A stretch of 64,000 nt of DNA from an uncultured Burkholderiales bacterium (GCA_903933115.1 CAIZIT010000078.1:31194-95193); one strand, 5' to 3'. Shown: positions 10,523 to 20,555, counted from the first letter of the stretch. Notes: generated from the sequence alone by a model not told the origin. Translations and numbers: made by a program.

Positions 10523-11772
10523 CGATCAATCTCTCCAAAAACAATGTCCATGGTTCCAATGATGGCCACCGCATCAGCGATCATGTGTCCACGTGCCATC
10601 TCATCCATAGCAGCCAAATGCGCAAAACCAGGTGCACGAATCTTCATGCGATAAGGCTTGTTGGCCCCGTCACTGATCAAGTAAATACCGAACTCGCCCT
10701 TGGGGTGCTCGACCGCTGCGTAAGCCTCGCCCTCAGGCACGTGAAAACCTTCCGTGAAGAGCTTGAAGTGATGAATCAACTCTTCCATGCTGGACTTCAT
10801 GGCCACACGACTAGGAGGGGCAACCTTGTGGTTGCTGGTGATCACAGGACCAGGATTGTTCTTCAGCCAAGCAATACACTGCTGAATGATTTTGTTGGAC
10901 TGGCGCATTTCTTCAACGCGAACCAAGTAGCGGTCATAGCAATCGCCAGTTTTGCCAACAGGAATGTCAAAATCCAATTGCCCATAAACATCGTAAGGCT
11001 GGTGCTTTCTCAAATCCCAAGCAATGCCTGAACCGCGAAGCATGGCCCCTGTAAAGCCCATGTTCTTGGCTCTCTCAGGAGTGACCACACCCACACCAAC
11101 TGTTCTTTGCTTCCAAATTCTGTTGTCAGTCAACAGCGTCTCATACTCATCCACCAACTTGGGAAAACGATTGGTGAAATCTTCAATAAAGTCAAGCAAT
11201 GAGCCCTGTCTATTTTCATTGAGTCTGGCGATGGTTTTGGCATTCTTGATCTTACTGACCTTGTACTGCGGCATTTCTGCAGGCAAGTCTCTGTAGACAC
11301 CACCAGGCCTGAAATAGGCGGCATGCATACGTGCACCAGAGACCGCCTCATACATGTCAAAGAGATCTTCACGCTCTCTGAAACAGTAAATCAAAATGTT
11401 CATCGCGCCACAGTCAAAGCCATGACAGCCCAACCAGAGCAAATGATTCAAAAGCCTTGTGATTTCAGCAAACATCACACGGATGTATTGCGCACGAACA
11501 GGAACCTCTAGACCCAACATGCGCTCAATGGCCAAACAATAAGCATGCTCATTGCTCATCATGGACACATAGTCCAATCGATCCATATAAGGCAAGGATT
11601 GAATATAGGTCTTGCTTTCCGCCAACTTCTCTGTCGCACGATGGAGCAATCCGATGTGCGGATCTGCACGCTGAACCACCTCTCCATCAAGCTCCAGCAC
11701 CAAACGCAAAACCCCGTGAGCAGCTGGGTGCTGAGGTCCTAGGTTGAGGGTGTAATTTTTAATTTCGGCCAT
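10519..11772 (-). CDS. nuoD: NADH-quinone oxidoreductase subunit D (49 kDa)
   Basis: A 417-residue subunit that, with NuoB and NuoH, forms the quinone-reduction site. The [12 protein letters not shown] motif near the N-terminus (residues 13-24) contains the conserved quinone-site histidine. The protein is related to the large subunit of NiFe hydrogenases but has lost the metal cysteines. NuoC and NuoD are separate genes here, unlike the fused NuoCD of E. coli. nuoC ends 12 bases upstream and nuoE overlaps by four. Confidence 0.98.
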   Translation of the reverse strand: MAEIKNYTLNLGPQHPAAHGVLRLVLELDGEVVQRADPHIGLLHRATEKLAESKTYIQSLPYMDRLDYVSMMSNEHAYCLAIERMLGLEVPVRAQYIRVMFAEITRLLNHLLWLGCHGFDCGAMNILIYCFREREDLFDMYEAVSGARMHAAYFRPGGVYRDLPAEMPQYKVSKIKNAKTIARLNENRQGSLLDFIEDFTNRFPKLVDEYETLLTDNRIWKQRTVGVGVVTPERAKNMGFTGAMLRGSGIAWDLRKHQPYDVYGQLDFDIPVGKTGDCYDRYLVRVEEMRQSNKIIQQCIAWLKNNPGPVITSNHKVAPPSRVAMKSSMEELIHHFKLFTEGFHVPEGEAYAAVEHPKGEFGIYLISDGANKPYRMKIRAPGFAHLAAMDEMARGHMIADAVAIIGTMDIVFGEIDR

Positions 11773-11784
11773 TTTGTTCTCTTA

Positions 11785-12393
11785 TCACAAGCCACCGTAA
11801 TGCTCTTCACGAATGATGCGTGGCGTATTTTCGCGAGGCTCAATCGTGACAGCTTGGTAAACCACTCTTGACTGCTCAGCGTCGTATCGCATCTCGACAT
11901 GACCTGACAGGGGAAAGTCTTTTCTGAAGGGATGACCGATAAAGCCATAATCAGTCAAAATTCGACGCAAGTCTTCATGACCCTCAAAAATCACTCCATA
12001 GAGATCGAACGCCTCTCTCTCAAACCAATTGACCGACGACCAAATGGAACAAACTGAAGGCAAAATGGGCATCTCATCATCGGGCGCAAAAACCCTTAAA
12101 CGGATGCGCCAATTGTGAACAATCGACAACAAGTGAGAGACCGCTGCAAAGCGAGGCGCTGAAGAGAAAGCGCTCTCTTGACCTTGTTTGTAATCTGAGT
12201 AATCCACCCCACACAAATCAAGCAATTGCTCAAAAGCCAACTCAGGGTGAGTTTTTAAAGTTTGCGCAACTTCCAAATAGTCTTGGGCCTTGACCGTCAA
12301 GGTCACCTCATTCAATGCGTAACGGAGGTCTTGCACTTTGTCACCAAAGATTTGGGTGACCAATGTGCAAAGTTGTTGGTTGGGTGAGCTCAT
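11785..12393 (-). CDS. nuoC: NADH-quinone oxidoreductase subunit C (30 kDa)
   Basis: A 202-residue subunit of the connecting module. The family signature is in the second half: [40 protein letters not shown], ending in YEPRE-like sequence (here [18 protein letters not shown]). It stabilises NuoD/NuoB and has no cofactor. It lies 18 bases after nuoB. Size and motif agree with the unfused betaproteobacterial form. Confidence 0.97.
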   Translation of the reverse strand: MSSPNQQLCTLVTQIFGDKVQDLRYALNEVTLTVKAQDYLEVAQTLKTHPELAFEQLLDLCGVDYSDYKQGQESAFSSAPRFAAVSHLLSIVHNWRIRLRVFAPDDEMPILPSVCSIWSSVNWFEREAFDLYGVIFEGHEDLRRILTDYGFIGHPFRKDFPLSGHVEMRYDAEQSRVVYQAVTIEPRENTPRIIREEHYGGL

Positions 12394-12411
12394 GGATGTT
12401 TTACCTTTGAC

Positions 12412-12888
12412 TCATCTGGCGATCGTATTTTCGCGACGAATTTTTGTTTGCAACTGAAGGACCCCATACAAAAGAGCCTCTGCTGTCGGAGGGCATCCAG
12501 GGACATAGACATCCACAGGAACGATCCTGTCGCAGCCACGAACCACGGAATAACTGTAGTGGTAGTAACCACCGCCATTGGCGCATGAGCCCATCGAAAG
12601 CACCCAACGGGGCTCCGACATTTGGTCATAAACTTTTCGCAGAGCAGGGGCCATTTTGTTGCACAAGGTGCCAGCCACAATCATCAAATCCGATTGCCTA
12701 GGACTCGGACGAAAAAGCATACCGAAGCGATCAATGTCGTACCTGGCAGCGCCAGCATGCATCATCTCCACAGCACAACAAGCCAGACCAAAGGTCATGG
12801 GCCACAACGAACCCGTTTTGGCCCAATTGACCACAGAGTCAACCGACGTTGTGATGAAGCCCTCTTTGATTACACCATCCATAGACAT
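12412..12888 (-). CDS. nuoB: NADH-quinone oxidoreductase subunit B (N2 cluster)
   Basis: 158 residues from the ATG at 12888 ([10 protein letters not shown]), which lies 4 bases after the nuoA stop; a longer in-frame reading to 12939 would overlap nuoA and lacks family similarity. Cluster N2 ligands are the adjacent cysteines 37-38 (ACCAVEMMH) plus cysteines 102 (GSCANGGG) and 132 (VPGCPPT). N2 is the final electron donor to quinone. The protein belongs to the NiFe-hydrogenase small-subunit fold. Confidence 0.97.
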   Translation of the reverse strand: MSMDGVIKEGFITTSVDSVVNWAKTGSLWPMTFGLACCAVEMMHAGAARYDIDRFGMLFRPSPRQSDLMIVAGTLCNKMAPALRKVYDQMSEPRWVLSMGSCANGGGYYHYSYSVVRGCDRIVPVDVYVPGCPPTAEALLYGVLQLQTKIRRENTIAR

Positions 12889-12892
12889 GTTT

Positions 12893-13252
12893 TTATTCCC
12901 AGTCGAGTGCGCCTTTTTTCCACTCATAGGCAAAACCAACCACCAAAATACCCAAAAACACCATCATGGCCCAAAAGCCGACAGCGCCAATTTGTTTCAG
13001 TGAAACCGCCCAGGGGAAAAGAAAAGCAATTTCCAAATCAAAAAGAATGAACAAGATCGCAACCAAATAGTAGCGAACATCAAACTTCATGCGGGCATCT
13101 TCGAAAGCCTCAAAGCCGCATTCATAAGGGGAGTTTTTGGAAGCATAGGGCCGCTTGGGACCCAGGAGATAACCGAGAACTTGGGGCACTACACCAACAG
13201 CGAGGCCCACAATGATGAAAAGTAAAACCGGCAAGTAAGAATTTAGGCTCAT
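12893..13252 (-). CDS. nuoA: NADH-quinone oxidoreductase subunit A
   Basis: A 119-residue protein with three membrane helices (ND3). The loop between helices 1 and 2 carries the conserved [12 protein letters not shown] motif, which faces the quinone site. It is the first gene of the nuo operon and starts 80 bases downstream of the 3' end of tRNA-Leu, with no terminator visible between them. Read-through from tRNA-Leu or the secG side is therefore possible. Confidence 0.97.
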   Translation of the reverse strand: MSLNSYLPVLLFIIVGLAVGVVPQVLGYLLGPKRPYASKNSPYECGFEAFEDARMKFDVRYYLVAILFILFDLEIAFLFPWAVSLKQIGAVGFWAMMVFLGILVVGFAYEWKKGALDWE

Positions 13253-13331
13253 CTCAATCTCGAGTTATGACTGCTTGATCAACCTGGAGTGTGCACCAAC
13301 TGGTTGACACCAGGGTTACAAATACTTCATT

Positions 13332-13416
13332 TGGTGCCGTCGGCGAGACTCGAACTCGCACAGCTTTCGCCACTACCCCCTCAAGATAGCGTGTCTACCA
13401 ATTTCACCACGACGGC
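13332..13416 (-). tRNA. tRNA-Leu (anticodon GAG)
   Basis: An 85-base class II tRNA on the minus strand, with the 3' CCA encoded at 13334-13332. The acceptor stem GCCGTCG pairs with CGACGGC. The anticodon stem CTATC/GGTAG closes a 7-base loop with GAG in the centre. A long variable arm, and a T arm with GTTCGAGTC, complete the leucine form. It sits between secG and nuoA, a place where Burkholderiales commonly have a tRNA-Leu. Confidence 0.96.
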
Positions 13417-13535
13417 CAAATATTCATGAAAACTCAATCAATCAAGAGGTTAAGACAGATCAAGTTAGCCAGCAATTTTAACTCTAAAACACAATATTAA
13501 CTGCTCAAACATTGGTTTTTTTTATTTTTTTCCGA

Positions 13536-13976
13536 TCACTTGGATGATGGTGAGCCACCAGAACCTGCAGACTTGCTGACAGGCATGGTGGGCACTGACG
13601 CGTCTGATTGCGAACCGACGTTGGACTTGACTGCGTCGTTTGCACCAGGGATTTGTGAAGCCGCAGAAGCGGGCTTGTCACTGGGCGCACTTTGGAGTTG
13701 AACGCTCTCTAAAACGCTGCCTGAGGGCACGTCCTTTTTAGCTCCACCCAAATAAGCCAAAGCCAGTGTCGAGACGAAGAAAATTCCCGCTAAAACAGCA
13801 GTGCTTCTTGAGAGAAAATTCGCACCTCCCGTTGCCCCAAACAAGCTCCCAGAGCTGCCTGAACCAAAGGCTGCCCCCATATCAGCGCCCTTACCGTGTT
13901 GGATCAGTATCAAGCCAATCATGGCCAAAGCAGAGAGAACTTGAACCAATAAAATGATGTTGGTGATCATTGCCAT
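13536..13976 (-). CDS. secG: Preprotein translocase subunit SecG
   Basis: A 146-residue protein with an N-terminal membrane helix, the SecG signature (LIQHGKGADMGAAFGSGSSGSLFG) and a second helix at about 55-72, followed by a Ser/Ala/Pro-rich cytoplasmic tail longer than in E. coli (110 residues). SecG assists SecYE in protein translocation. It is 43 bases downstream of tpiA, an order conserved in betaproteobacteria. Confidence 0.95.
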   Translation of the reverse strand: MAMITNIILLVQVLSALAMIGLILIQHGKGADMGAAFGSGSSGSLFGATGGANFLSRSTAVLAGIFFVSTLALAYLGGAKKDVPSGSVLESVQLQSAPSDKPASAASQIPGANDAVKSNVGSQSDASVPTMPVSKSAGSGGSPSSK

Positions 13977-14019
13977 AGTGACTTTACTCCGTAATTTCTT
14001 TGTTAATTTCTAAAATAGT

Positions 14020-14787
14020 TCAATTGCACTCAGCGTTTGCACTGGTGATGATTTTTGCAAAATCTTCTGCCAACAACGATGCCCCACCGATCAGGCCCCC
14101 ATCAACATCGGGAAGACTCAAAAGTGAAGATGCATTTTGCGCATTCATGCTGCCACCGTAGAGAATTTTTAAATCCTGAGCGTGACGTGTTTTGGTGGCC
14201 AAAAGTCCTCGAATGAATGCATGAACCTCTTGCGCTTGCTCAGGTGTTGCAGTGAGCCCCGTCCCAATGGCCCAGACAGGCTCATAAGCCACCACCAGAC
14301 GCTCAAAGTCTTGCTCCAAGGCGTCCATGACCGCGCTCAACTGAGATTGAATCACGTCGTTCGTTTGGCCCGACTGTCTTTGCTCTTGTGTCTCGCCCAA
14401 GCACACGATGGGTGTGATGGATGAAGACATGCAAGCCTTGACCTTTTGTGCAACCACACTGTCGCTCTCACCATGGTAAGCACGACGCTCAGAATGCCCA
14501 ATGATGACCCCTTGAACGCCCACATCCAAAAGCATCCCCAGTGAGACCTCTCCTGTGTAAGCACCCTTGGCGTGCGCGCTGACGTCTTGAGCACCCAAAG
14601 CAACGGGAGTGTTCTCCAGCAAGCCCGCCATTTGCGATAGGTAAGGAGTTGGCACACAAACCATGATCTCCGCATTTTGGCTCGGACCCATGGCAGCCAA
14701 AGCCGCATGAATCGATTTCACCCAGCCCTCGTTAAAGGACTTAGAGCCATTCATTTTCCAGTTGCCTGCAATTAATTTTTTTCGCAT
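14020..14787 (-). CDS. tpiA: Triosephosphate isomerase
   Basis: A 255-residue TIM barrel that interconverts dihydroxyacetone phosphate and glyceraldehyde 3-phosphate. Active-site residues: Asn9 and Lys11 (AGNWKMNG), the histidine in IGHSERR, the glutamate in YEPVWAIGTG and the phosphate loop LYGGSMN near residue 210. Length is normal. It starts 10 bases after the stop of the quinone oxidoreductase gene, so the two are likely cotranscribed. Confidence 0.98.
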   Translation of the reverse strand: MRKKLIAGNWKMNGSKSFNEGWVKSIHAALAAMGPSQNAEIMVCVPTPYLSQMAGLLENTPVALGAQDVSAHAKGAYTGEVSLGMLLDVGVQGVIIGHSERRAYHGESDSVVAQKVKACMSSSITPIVCLGETQEQRQSGQTNDVIQSQLSAVMDALEQDFERLVVAYEPVWAIGTGLTATPEQAQEVHAFIRGLLATKTRHAQDLKILYGGSMNAQNASSLLSLPDVDGGLIGGASLLAEDFAKIITSANAECN

Positions 14788-14797
14788 TTCTTTTGCC

Positions 14798-15796
14798 TCA
14801 TGCCCACAAAAGCACCAGTTTACCCATGTGTTGATTGGACTCCATCAAAGTGTGGGCCAACGCACCAGACTCTGGCAAGTGAGCATCAAACGTTTTATAA
14901 ATAACAGGCTTGATCTGACCACTCTCCAAGAGGGGCCAAATGTGAGCCCTCAGGGCTTGAGCGATTTGCGACTTGAAGGCGACCGAACGAGGTCTGAGGG
15001 TTGAACCTGTGATATTCAAGCGCTTTCTCAAAACCAAACCGGCGTTGAATTTGGACTCAATACCACCTTGAACCGCAATGATCACCAAACGACCATCTTC
15101 CGCCAGCAATTCAACCTCTTTGGCCACATAGTCACCCGCCACCATGTCCAAAATAACATGAACACCTTTCGCTGGGCCCAGTCGTTTGACCTCGGCTGCA
15201 AAATCGTGTGTTTTGTAATTGATGGCAATATCAGCGCCCAGCTCCAAACAAGCCTTGCACTTTTCTTCAGATCCCGCGGTCGCGATCACTTGCGCACCAA
15301 AAGCCTTTGCCATTTGGATGGCTGTGACACCAATTCCACTGGTGCCGCCTTGAATCAAAATTGTCTCACCCGCTTTAAGCTGTCCACGATCGAAGACGTT
15401 GCTCCAAACGGTGAAAAAGGTCTCAGGCAAGCTCGCAGCCTCTACATCCGACAGGGACTGAGGAATGGGCAAACACTGCTCAACAGGAGCCACGCACCAC
15501 TGCGCATAACCCCCTCCAGCGATCAAAGCGCAGACTCGATCTCCCAACTTCAAGCCCGCAGCGGCCAAAGCCCGCTCATCTCCCGCCTCAATCACACCTG
15601 CCACCTCAAGGCCTGGCAGCTCGGAGGCGCCTGGCGGGACGGGGTAATGCCCCTTCCTTTGAATGACATCGGGTCGGTTCACGCCACTTGCGCTCACACG
15701 AATCAAAGCCTCACCCGTAGAAGGGAGAGGCTTGTCTTTATCGACCAAATGAAGGACCTCAGGCCCTCCATAAGATGAAATTTCAATGGCTTTCAT
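14798..15796 (-). CDS. NAD(P)H quinone oxidoreductase (zeta-crystallin/PIG3-type MDR)
   Basis: 332 residues from the ATG at 15796 (MKAIEISSYGGPEVL). A medium-chain reductase without the structural zinc cysteines, in the Qor/PIG3 group: N-terminal GroES-like domain with GVNRPDVIQRKGHYPVP, then a Rossmann fold with GGTSGIGVTAIQMAKAFG. It probably reduces quinones or enones with NADPH. An in-frame extension to 15829 overlaps an inverted repeat and has no ribosome site, so the shorter start is used. It lies between pnp and tpiA, a common Burkholderiales order. Confidence 0.9.
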   Translation of the reverse strand: MKAIEISSYGGPEVLHLVDKDKPLPSTGEALIRVSASGVNRPDVIQRKGHYPVPPGASELPGLEVAGVIEAGDERALAAAGLKLGDRVCALIAGGGYAQWCVAPVEQCLPIPQSLSDVEAASLPETFFTVWSNVFDRGQLKAGETILIQGGTSGIGVTAIQMAKAFGAQVIATAGSEEKCKACLELGADIAINYKTHDFAAEVKRLGPAKGVHVILDMVAGDYVAKEVELLAEDGRLVIIAVQGGIESKFNAGLVLRKRLNITGSTLRPRSVAFKSQIAQALRAHIWPLLESGQIKPVIYKTFDAHLPESGALAHTLMESNQHMGKLVLLWA

Positions 15797-15824
15797 GACT
15801 TCAATTTTGTTGGCGGTTTTAGAC

Positions 15825-15869
15825 CACAAAGCGGTGCCGTTTCATCCAACAGCTGCCAACCGCTTTGTG
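15825..15869. repeat. Inverted repeat between pnp and the quinone oxidoreductase gene
   Basis: Perfect 11-base arms (CACAAAGCGGT at 15825-15835, ACCGCTTTGTG at 15859-15869) separated by 23 bases, lying in the 89-base gap. No T-run follows on the minus strand, so it is not a normal intrinsic terminator; it could be an mRNA-stabilising or processing hairpin. Confidence 0.6.
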
Positions 15870-15885
15870 TGTCTGATCAACCGAT

Positions 15886-18015
15886 TCAGTGCTGGTGCTC
15901 TGAACCTTCTTCAGGAGCTTGGGGGCGATCGAGCAAGGCCTTCATGGACAACTTGACACGTCCCTTCTCATCGGTCTCCAGCACTTTGACTCTGACGATT
16001 TGACCTTCGGCCAAAACGTCAGTGACTTTCGCAATACGCTCGTGGCTGATTTGACTGATGTGCAACAAACCATCCTTGCCTGGCAACAAATTAACCAAAG
16101 CACCAAAATCCAAAATTTTGGTGATGGGGCCTTCGTAGATTTTGCCAATCTCGACTTCTGCCGTGATTTGCTCAATGCGACGCTTGGCTTCCTCAGCCTT
16201 GGCGCCATCGGTCGAGGCGATGGTGATTGTTCCGTCTTCAGAAATGTCGATTTGTGTACCGGTTTCTTCGGTCAACGCACGAATGGTTGCGCCGCCCTTA
16301 CCGATCACATCACGAATTTTCTCAGGATTGATCTTCATGGTGTAAAGACGTGGAGCAAAGTTACTGACATCCGTTTTCGCCTCACCCATCACCTCTTGCA
16401 TTTTGCCCAAAATGTGCATGCGTGCTTCCTTGGCTTGAGCCAATGCGACTTGCATGATCTCTTTGGTGATACCTTGGATTTTGATATCCATTTGTAAAGC
16501 AGTGATCCCGTTGGTGGTACCTGCCACCTTGAAGTCCATGTCGCCCAAATGATCCTCATCACCCAAGATGTCGGTCAGAACGGCAAAACGGTTGTCTTCT
16601 TTGATCAAGCCCATGGCAATACCCGCCACATGAGCTTTCATGGGAACACCCGCATCCATCAAAGACAAACAGCCTCCGCATACGGAAGCCATGGAAGAGG
16701 AACCATTGGATTCAGTGATCTCAGAGACCACACGCATGGTGTAGGGGAAATCCGCTTTATCAGGCAAACAAGCCGCCAAAGCACGTTTGGCCAAACGTCC
16801 GTGACCAATTTCTCTTCTCTTGGTGCTGCCCATACGACCCACCTCACCTGTCGCAAAGGGAGGCATGTTGTAGTGGAACATGAAGCGGTCTTCAAATTCA
16901 CCCGCCAAGGCGTCAATCCTTTGAGCATCCCGATCTGTGCCCAAGGTGGTCACGACCAAAGCTTGCGTTTCACCACGGGTGAACAGGGCTGAACCATGGG
17001 TTCTTGGCAAAACACCGTTTCTGATCTCAATGGGACGCACGGTTCGTGTGTCGCGTCCATCGATGCGGGGCTCACCAGCCAAAATTTGTGAACGAACAAT
17101 TTTGGCTTCAATATCAAACAGTAAACCTTCGACTTTAACGGCATCGAACTCAACACCCTGCGCGGTAAGACCCGCCAAAGTTGCTGCATAGGTCTCACGG
17201 CATGCTTGTGTTCTTTGTTGCTTGTTGCGAATTTGATAAGCCGCTCTTAAAGGACCTTCAGCCAATTCACCCACCTTGGCAATCAAGGGTTCGTTCTTTG
17301 CTTCTGCCTTCCAGTCCCAAACGGGGTGACCCGCCTCTTTGACCAACTCATGAATAGCGTCGATGGCCACTTTGCCTTGGTCGTGACCGAAAACCACCGC
17401 GCCAAGCATGATTTCTTCGCTCAACTGCAAAGCCTCTGACTCCACCATCAAAACGGCCGCTTCAGTTCCTGCAACCACCAAATCCATGATGCTGTCTTTT
17501 CTCTGTGTTTGTCCAGGATTTAAGACATACTCACCATTGATATAACCCACTCTAGCCGCACCAATGGGGCCGTTAAAGGGGATTCCTGAAATGCTGAGTG
17601 CAGCACTAGAAGCAATCATTGCAGCAATATCAGCATCCACCTCTGGATTCAACGACAAGGTGTGAATGACCAAGTGCACTTCATTGAAAAACCCTTCAGG
17701 AAACAAAGGACGAATGGGGCGATCGATCAATCTGCTGGTAAGGGTCTCCAACTCAGAGGGCTTGGCTTCACGCTTGAAAAAACTTCCAGGAATTTTTCCT
17801 GCAGCATAGGTTTTCTCAATGTAGTCCACCGTCAAGGGGAAGAAGTCTTGACCAGGCTTTGCCGACTTCGAAGCAACCACAGTTGCAAGAACAACTGTGT
17901 CATCGATGTTGACCAAAACTGCACCAGTGGCTTGACGAGCAATCTCGCCTGTCTCCATGGTAACCGTGTGTTGACCCCATTGAAAGGTCTTCGTGACTTT
18001 CTTAAAAAGTGACAT
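15886..18015 (-). CDS. pnp: Polyribonucleotide nucleotidyltransferase (PNPase)
   Basis: A 709-residue 3'-5' phosphorolytic exoribonuclease, normal size. Two RNase PH domains (about 10-220 and 315-545), then a KH domain ([23 protein letters not shown]) and an S1 domain ([33 protein letters not shown] motif region, to about 690). The catalytic aspartates of the second domain lie near the [16 protein letters not shown] motif. It acts in the degradosome and RNA quality control. It follows rpsO, as in E. coli, with a stem-loop in its leader. Confidence 0.98.
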   Translation of the reverse strand: MSLFKKVTKTFQWGQHTVTMETGEIARQATGAVLVNIDDTVVLATVVASKSAKPGQDFFPLTVDYIEKTYAAGKIPGSFFKREAKPSELETLTSRLIDRPIRPLFPEGFFNEVHLVIHTLSLNPEVDADIAAMIASSAALSISGIPFNGPIGAARVGYINGEYVLNPGQTQRKDSIMDLVVAGTEAAVLMVESEALQLSEEIMLGAVVFGHDQGKVAIDAIHELVKEAGHPVWDWKAEAKNEPLIAKVGELAEGPLRAAYQIRNKQQRTQACRETYAATLAGLTAQGVEFDAVKVEGLLFDIEAKIVRSQILAGEPRIDGRDTRTVRPIEIRNGVLPRTHGSALFTRGETQALVVTTLGTDRDAQRIDALAGEFEDRFMFHYNMPPFATGEVGRMGSTKRREIGHGRLAKRALAACLPDKADFPYTMRVVSEITESNGSSSMASVCGGCLSLMDAGVPMKAHVAGIAMGLIKEDNRFAVLTDILGDEDHLGDMDFKVAGTTNGITALQMDIKIQGITKEIMQVALAQAKEARMHILGKMQEVMGEAKTDVSNFAPRLYTMKINPEKIRDVIGKGGATIRALTEETGTQIDISEDGTITIASTDGAKAEEAKRRIEQITAEVEIGKIYEGPITKILDFGALVNLLPGKDGLLHISQISHERIAKVTDVLAEGQIVRVKVLETDEKGRVKLSMKALLDRPQAPEEGSEHQH

Positions 18016-18090
18016 GTTTTAACTCCATTTTGTTTTGGGGCATGAGGGCCATGCCACCTGAGCCTGGAGGGTTGTCATAGAACAGAATGC

Positions 18091-18141
18091 CATTCCATCA
18101 AAGTCGTATCGCCTGGGCTTGGACACGCATTTGGTGGAATG
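18091..18141 (-). promoter_or_regulatory. pnp leader stem-loop
   Basis: In the rpsO-pnp spacer, CATTCCATCAA (18091-18101) pairs with TTGGTGGAATG (18131-18141): an 11-base-pair stem with one G-U pair and a 29-base loop, ending about 75 bases upstream of the pnp start. In E. coli a long pnp leader hairpin is cut by RNase III, after which PNPase represses its own mRNA. The equivalence here is inferred from position and shape only. Confidence 0.45.
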
Positions 18142-18214
18142 ACACAGCTTCGATCCACAATCAAACTCTCCGTTGTTGAGGGCCTGAGAAAAATCTCTGA
18201 TCCTCAAGATGCAT

Positions 18215-18252
18215 AAAGGCGTCTGAGCTAAGGGTATAACTCAGACGCCTTT
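18215..18252 (-). terminator. Intrinsic terminator after rpsO
   Basis: Perfect 13-base arms AAAGGCGTCTGAG / CTCAGACGCCTTT with a 12-base loop, starting 17 bases beyond the rpsO stop; the arm ends in TTT on either strand. It may be partial, letting some transcription pass into pnp, as for the rpsO terminator of E. coli. Confidence 0.8.
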
Positions 18253-18268
18253 GGCAAAAGAATACCAA

Positions 18269-18532
18269 TTACTTGCGTAAACCGAGCTTGGCAATCAAAG
18301 CTGAATAACGGTTCAAGTCCTTAGATTTCAAGTAATCCAACAATTTACGACGACGGCTGACCATGCGCAAAAGTCCACGACGACCGTGGTGATCTTTGGC
18401 ATGCGTCTTGAAATGGGGGGTCAACTCGTTGATACGAGCTGTCAAAAGTGCCACTTGGACTTCAGGACTACCTGTGTCGTTTGCAGCGCGAGCATTTTGC
18501 GCAATAACTTGCGCGATCGTTGTAGATAACAT
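18269..18532 (-). CDS. rpsO: 30S ribosomal protein S15
   Basis: 87 residues from the ATG at 18532 ([15 protein letters not shown]), close to the 89 of E. coli. The S15 core [25 protein letters not shown] and the [22 protein letters not shown] region, which contacts 16S rRNA, are intact. The open frame continues upstream to 18604, but that part is untranslated leader. S15 is an early 30S assembly protein. pnp follows downstream. Confidence 0.97.
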   Translation of the reverse strand: MLSTTIAQVIAQNARAANDTGSPEVQVALLTARINELTPHFKTHAKDHHGRRGLLRMVSRRRKLLDYLKSKDLNRYSALIAKLGLRK

Positions 18533-18623
18533 TTTAAATTCCTTGATGATTGATTTTTCAACTTGCGCGATCTCTTGGAAGTAAAGAGATGCGTGTGCAT
18601 GCACTCCTTTGGAAGCGCAAAGC

Positions 18624-18651
18624 CTTATAAGTATAACCGATTGAATCCCAA
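18624..18651 (-). promoter_or_regulatory. Possible sigma-70 promoter for rpsO
   Basis: On the minus strand TTGGGA (18651-18646) and TATAAG (18629-18624) are 16 bases apart, about 90 bases upstream of the rpsO start. A second -10-like TATACT overlaps. The match is fair and has not been tested. Confidence 0.35.
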
Positions 18652-18928
18652 ACCTGGGCCCTATTCAAAGCCCCCTTGCAGGAGTCAGCCCTCGGGTGCA
18701 TGGAAATACCAACAATGGCTCAAAATAGAATACTAATGTACTCAAAAAAACATTTAATTTGACCGCTATGGACTTCAAATGACGCTTTCATCCTGGACAT
18801 CAGAGAAGCCTCTTGACGTATCTTCTGGGATGCCCAAATGACTTTGGCCAAAAAAATCCGCTGATATTGGGTCAAATTGAAGCATTTCAATACGTCTAGA
18901 AAATAAAGCAGGATCTTTCATTTTGAGC
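18652..18928. other. Intergenic region between rpsO and the small heat-shock gene
   Basis: A region between two divergent genes. It contains an open frame on the minus strand (18775-19047), but that overlaps the heat-shock promoter and the start of hsp20 and has no recognisable protein features, so it is not called. I see no RNA gene here. Confidence 0.5.
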
Positions 18929-18957
18929 CTTGAAATCGCAGTTCTAGACCTCCATGT
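18929..18957 (+). promoter_or_regulatory. Sigma-32-type heat-shock promoter
   Basis: CTTGAAA at 18929-18935, then a 14-base spacer, then CTCCATGT at 18950-18957. This matches the RpoH consensus (CTTGAA, 13-15 bases, CCCCATnT) with one mismatch in the -10 element. It lies about 60 bases upstream of a small heat-shock gene, which fits. Confidence 0.65.
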
Positions 18958-19015
18958 CTGATCCATCGGTGAGCATTTTCGCTCCTGTGATTCAACAGCA
19001 ACTTTGGAGAAACCC

Positions 19016-19390
19016 ATGCTATTTGCCCCTTTATCTGTTTCCATCAATCCCGCTCAAAAGCGCCCTTCCATCCAAGCCTTCGAGAGGTTTCTTGGGGATG
19101 TGGTGAAAACACCTTCTAAGATCAGCAACTTCGCCGAGACTGTTAGCGCCTACACCTTGGAAATTGATGTACCAGGCGTGAGCAAAAGCGATTTGATGAT
19201 CAAAATCGAAGACCAAATCGTGCGTATTGAGACCCAAGAACAAGCGGCCAGAAAATACAATTTGAGCTTTGAGTTGCCCTTGGCCATTGATCCTTCTTTG
19301 AGTCAAGCCAAGCTAGAAAATGGTGTATTGAGTCTCAGCTTGTCCAAAAAACAAATCGCAAGCAATGTCTCTACGCTAGAAGTTCAGTAA
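19016..19390 (+). CDS. Small heat-shock protein (Hsp20/alpha-crystallin family)
   Basis: 124 residues from the ATG at 19016, preceded by TTGGAG at good spacing; the open frame upstream begins only with TTG. An alpha-crystallin domain spans about residues 35-120: ETVSAYTLEIDVPGVSKSDLMIKIED at its start and the LENGVLSLSLSKK end with the conserved Gly-Val-Leu. It is an ATP-independent holdase for unfolding proteins. A sigma-32-like promoter lies upstream. It is shorter than IbpA (137) and lacks a clear C-terminal I-x-I motif beyond VSTLEV. Confidence 0.92.
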   Translation: MLFAPLSVSINPAQKRPSIQAFERFLGDVVKTPSKISNFAETVSAYTLEIDVPGVSKSDLMIKIEDQIVRIETQEQAARKYNLSFELPLAIDPSLSQAKLENGVLSLSLSKKQIASNVSTLEVQ

Positions 19391-19412
19391 TAGGCTTGAG
19401 AACAATCAAATG

Positions 19413-19467
19413 GGTTTGAAGTCAAACCACTCCGTCCAAATCCACCCCTTGCTGGGAGGGGCTTGGA
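19413..19467. repeat. Pair of hairpins between hsp20 and tsaD
   Basis: Two neighbouring inverted repeats lie in the convergent gap: GGTTTGA-2-TCAAACC (19413-19428), and a compound stem TCCAA..CCCCT / AGGGG.TTGGA (19435-19467). Neither has a clear T-run, but they may end transcription from both sides. Confidence 0.4.
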
Positions 19468-19475
19468 CTGGGCCT

Positions 19476-20555
19476 TCAGCGAGGCAAGTCTCCTAAGGCC
19501 CACCGGGGTTTGACGTCAAAAGCGTAGGATTTAGACCCCTGCTCAATGCCGTACTGAACCCTCATGGCCGCCGCCAAAGCAATCATGGCCCCGTTGTCTG
19601 TACACAAATGCATCTCGGGAAAATGGACCTTTGCGCCCAAACGCGCGCACTCCTCCTTCAAGTTCTTTCTGAGGGATTGATTCGCGCCAACTCCCCCTGC
19701 GACAACCAGCGTTTTGAGACCGGTCAACTTCAAAGCAGCTACGGATTTTTTGACCAAAACCTCCACAATGGCCGCTTGGACGGAGGCAGCCAAGTCATGC
19801 TTAGAGGCTTCAATCTCTGAATCGGACATTTTCTTGACCTGTGTGAGCACCGAGGTCTTTAAACCAGCAAAGGAAAAATCAAGCTTGCCGCTATGTAACA
19901 GGGGTCGAGGAAATTGATAGGCTTTGTCGTTACCCGTTTGGGCCAATTTTGACAACTCGGCTCCACCAGGGTAATCCAAACCCATGAGCTTTGCGGATTT
20001 ATCAAAAGCCTCTCCCGCCGCATCGTCCACACTCTCACCCAAGAGCTCATATTGACCCATGCTTTGCACACGCATCAGTTGAGTATGCCCACCTGAGACC
20101 AGCAAACACACAAAAGGAAAGCTCGGAGGATCTTCACTGAGAAACGGCGACAACAAGTGCCCCTCCAAATGGTGTATCCCCATGAGAGGCAGATCCATGG
20201 ACGAAGCCAGGCAAGCCGCCACACCTGCACCCACCAGCAATGCACCAGCTAAACCAGGTCCCTTGGTATAAGCCACCAAATCGACTTGGTGGATATCCAC
20301 TCCAGAGGTTTGCAAAACTTGCTTCAACAAAGGAATGATTCTTTGAATGTGGTCTCGACTGGCCAGCTCTGGAACCACGCCTCCGTAGGGCTGGTGCATC
20401 TCGATTTGAGTGTGCAAAGCATGGGCGAGCAGTTGAGGCAACTCGATCTTCTCAACCTTGGTAGCCGATTGAACTTGAGACGAAAGCGGTGGGTCAATTT
20501 TGACCAACGCCACGCCGCTTTCATCACAAGAGGACTCTATTCCTAAAATAAACAC
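19476..20555 (-). CDS. tsaD: tRNA N6-adenosine threonylcarbamoyltransferase
   Basis: About 359 residues of the Kae1/TsaD/Qri7 family, making the t6A37 modification on ANN-reading tRNAs with TsaB, TsaC and TsaE. Motifs: [14 protein letters not shown] at the N-terminus, the metal-binding HLEGH (129-133), and [13 protein letters not shown] and [12 protein letters not shown] near the end. I prefer the GTG at 20555 (VFILGIESS), which has GGAAAAG before it; an in-frame ATG at 20594 would add 13 residues with no family counterpart. The gene is divergent from ybiB. Confidence 0.95.
   Translation of the reverse strand: MFILGIESSCDESGVALVKIDPPLSSQVQSATKVEKIELPQLLAHALHTQIEMHQPYGGVVPELASRDHIQRIIPLLKQVLQTSGVDIHQVDLVAYTKGPGLAGALLVGAGVAACLASSMDLPLMGIHHLEGHLLSPFLSEDPPSFPFVCLLVSGGHTQLMRVQSMGQYELLGESVDDAAGEAFDKSAKLMGLDYPGGAELSKLAQTGNDKAYQFPRPLLHSGKLDFSFAGLKTSVLTQVKKMSDSEIEASKHDLAASVQAAIVEVLVKKSVAALKLTGLKTLVVAGGVGANQSLRKNLKEECARLGAKVHFPEMHLCTDNGAMIALAAAMRVQYGIEQGSKSYAFDVKPRWALGDLPR

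Noticed and set aside
18775..19047. Open frame of 90 codons on the minus strand
   Set aside because: It covers the heat-shock promoter and the start of hsp20, and has no ribosome site or protein-like features.
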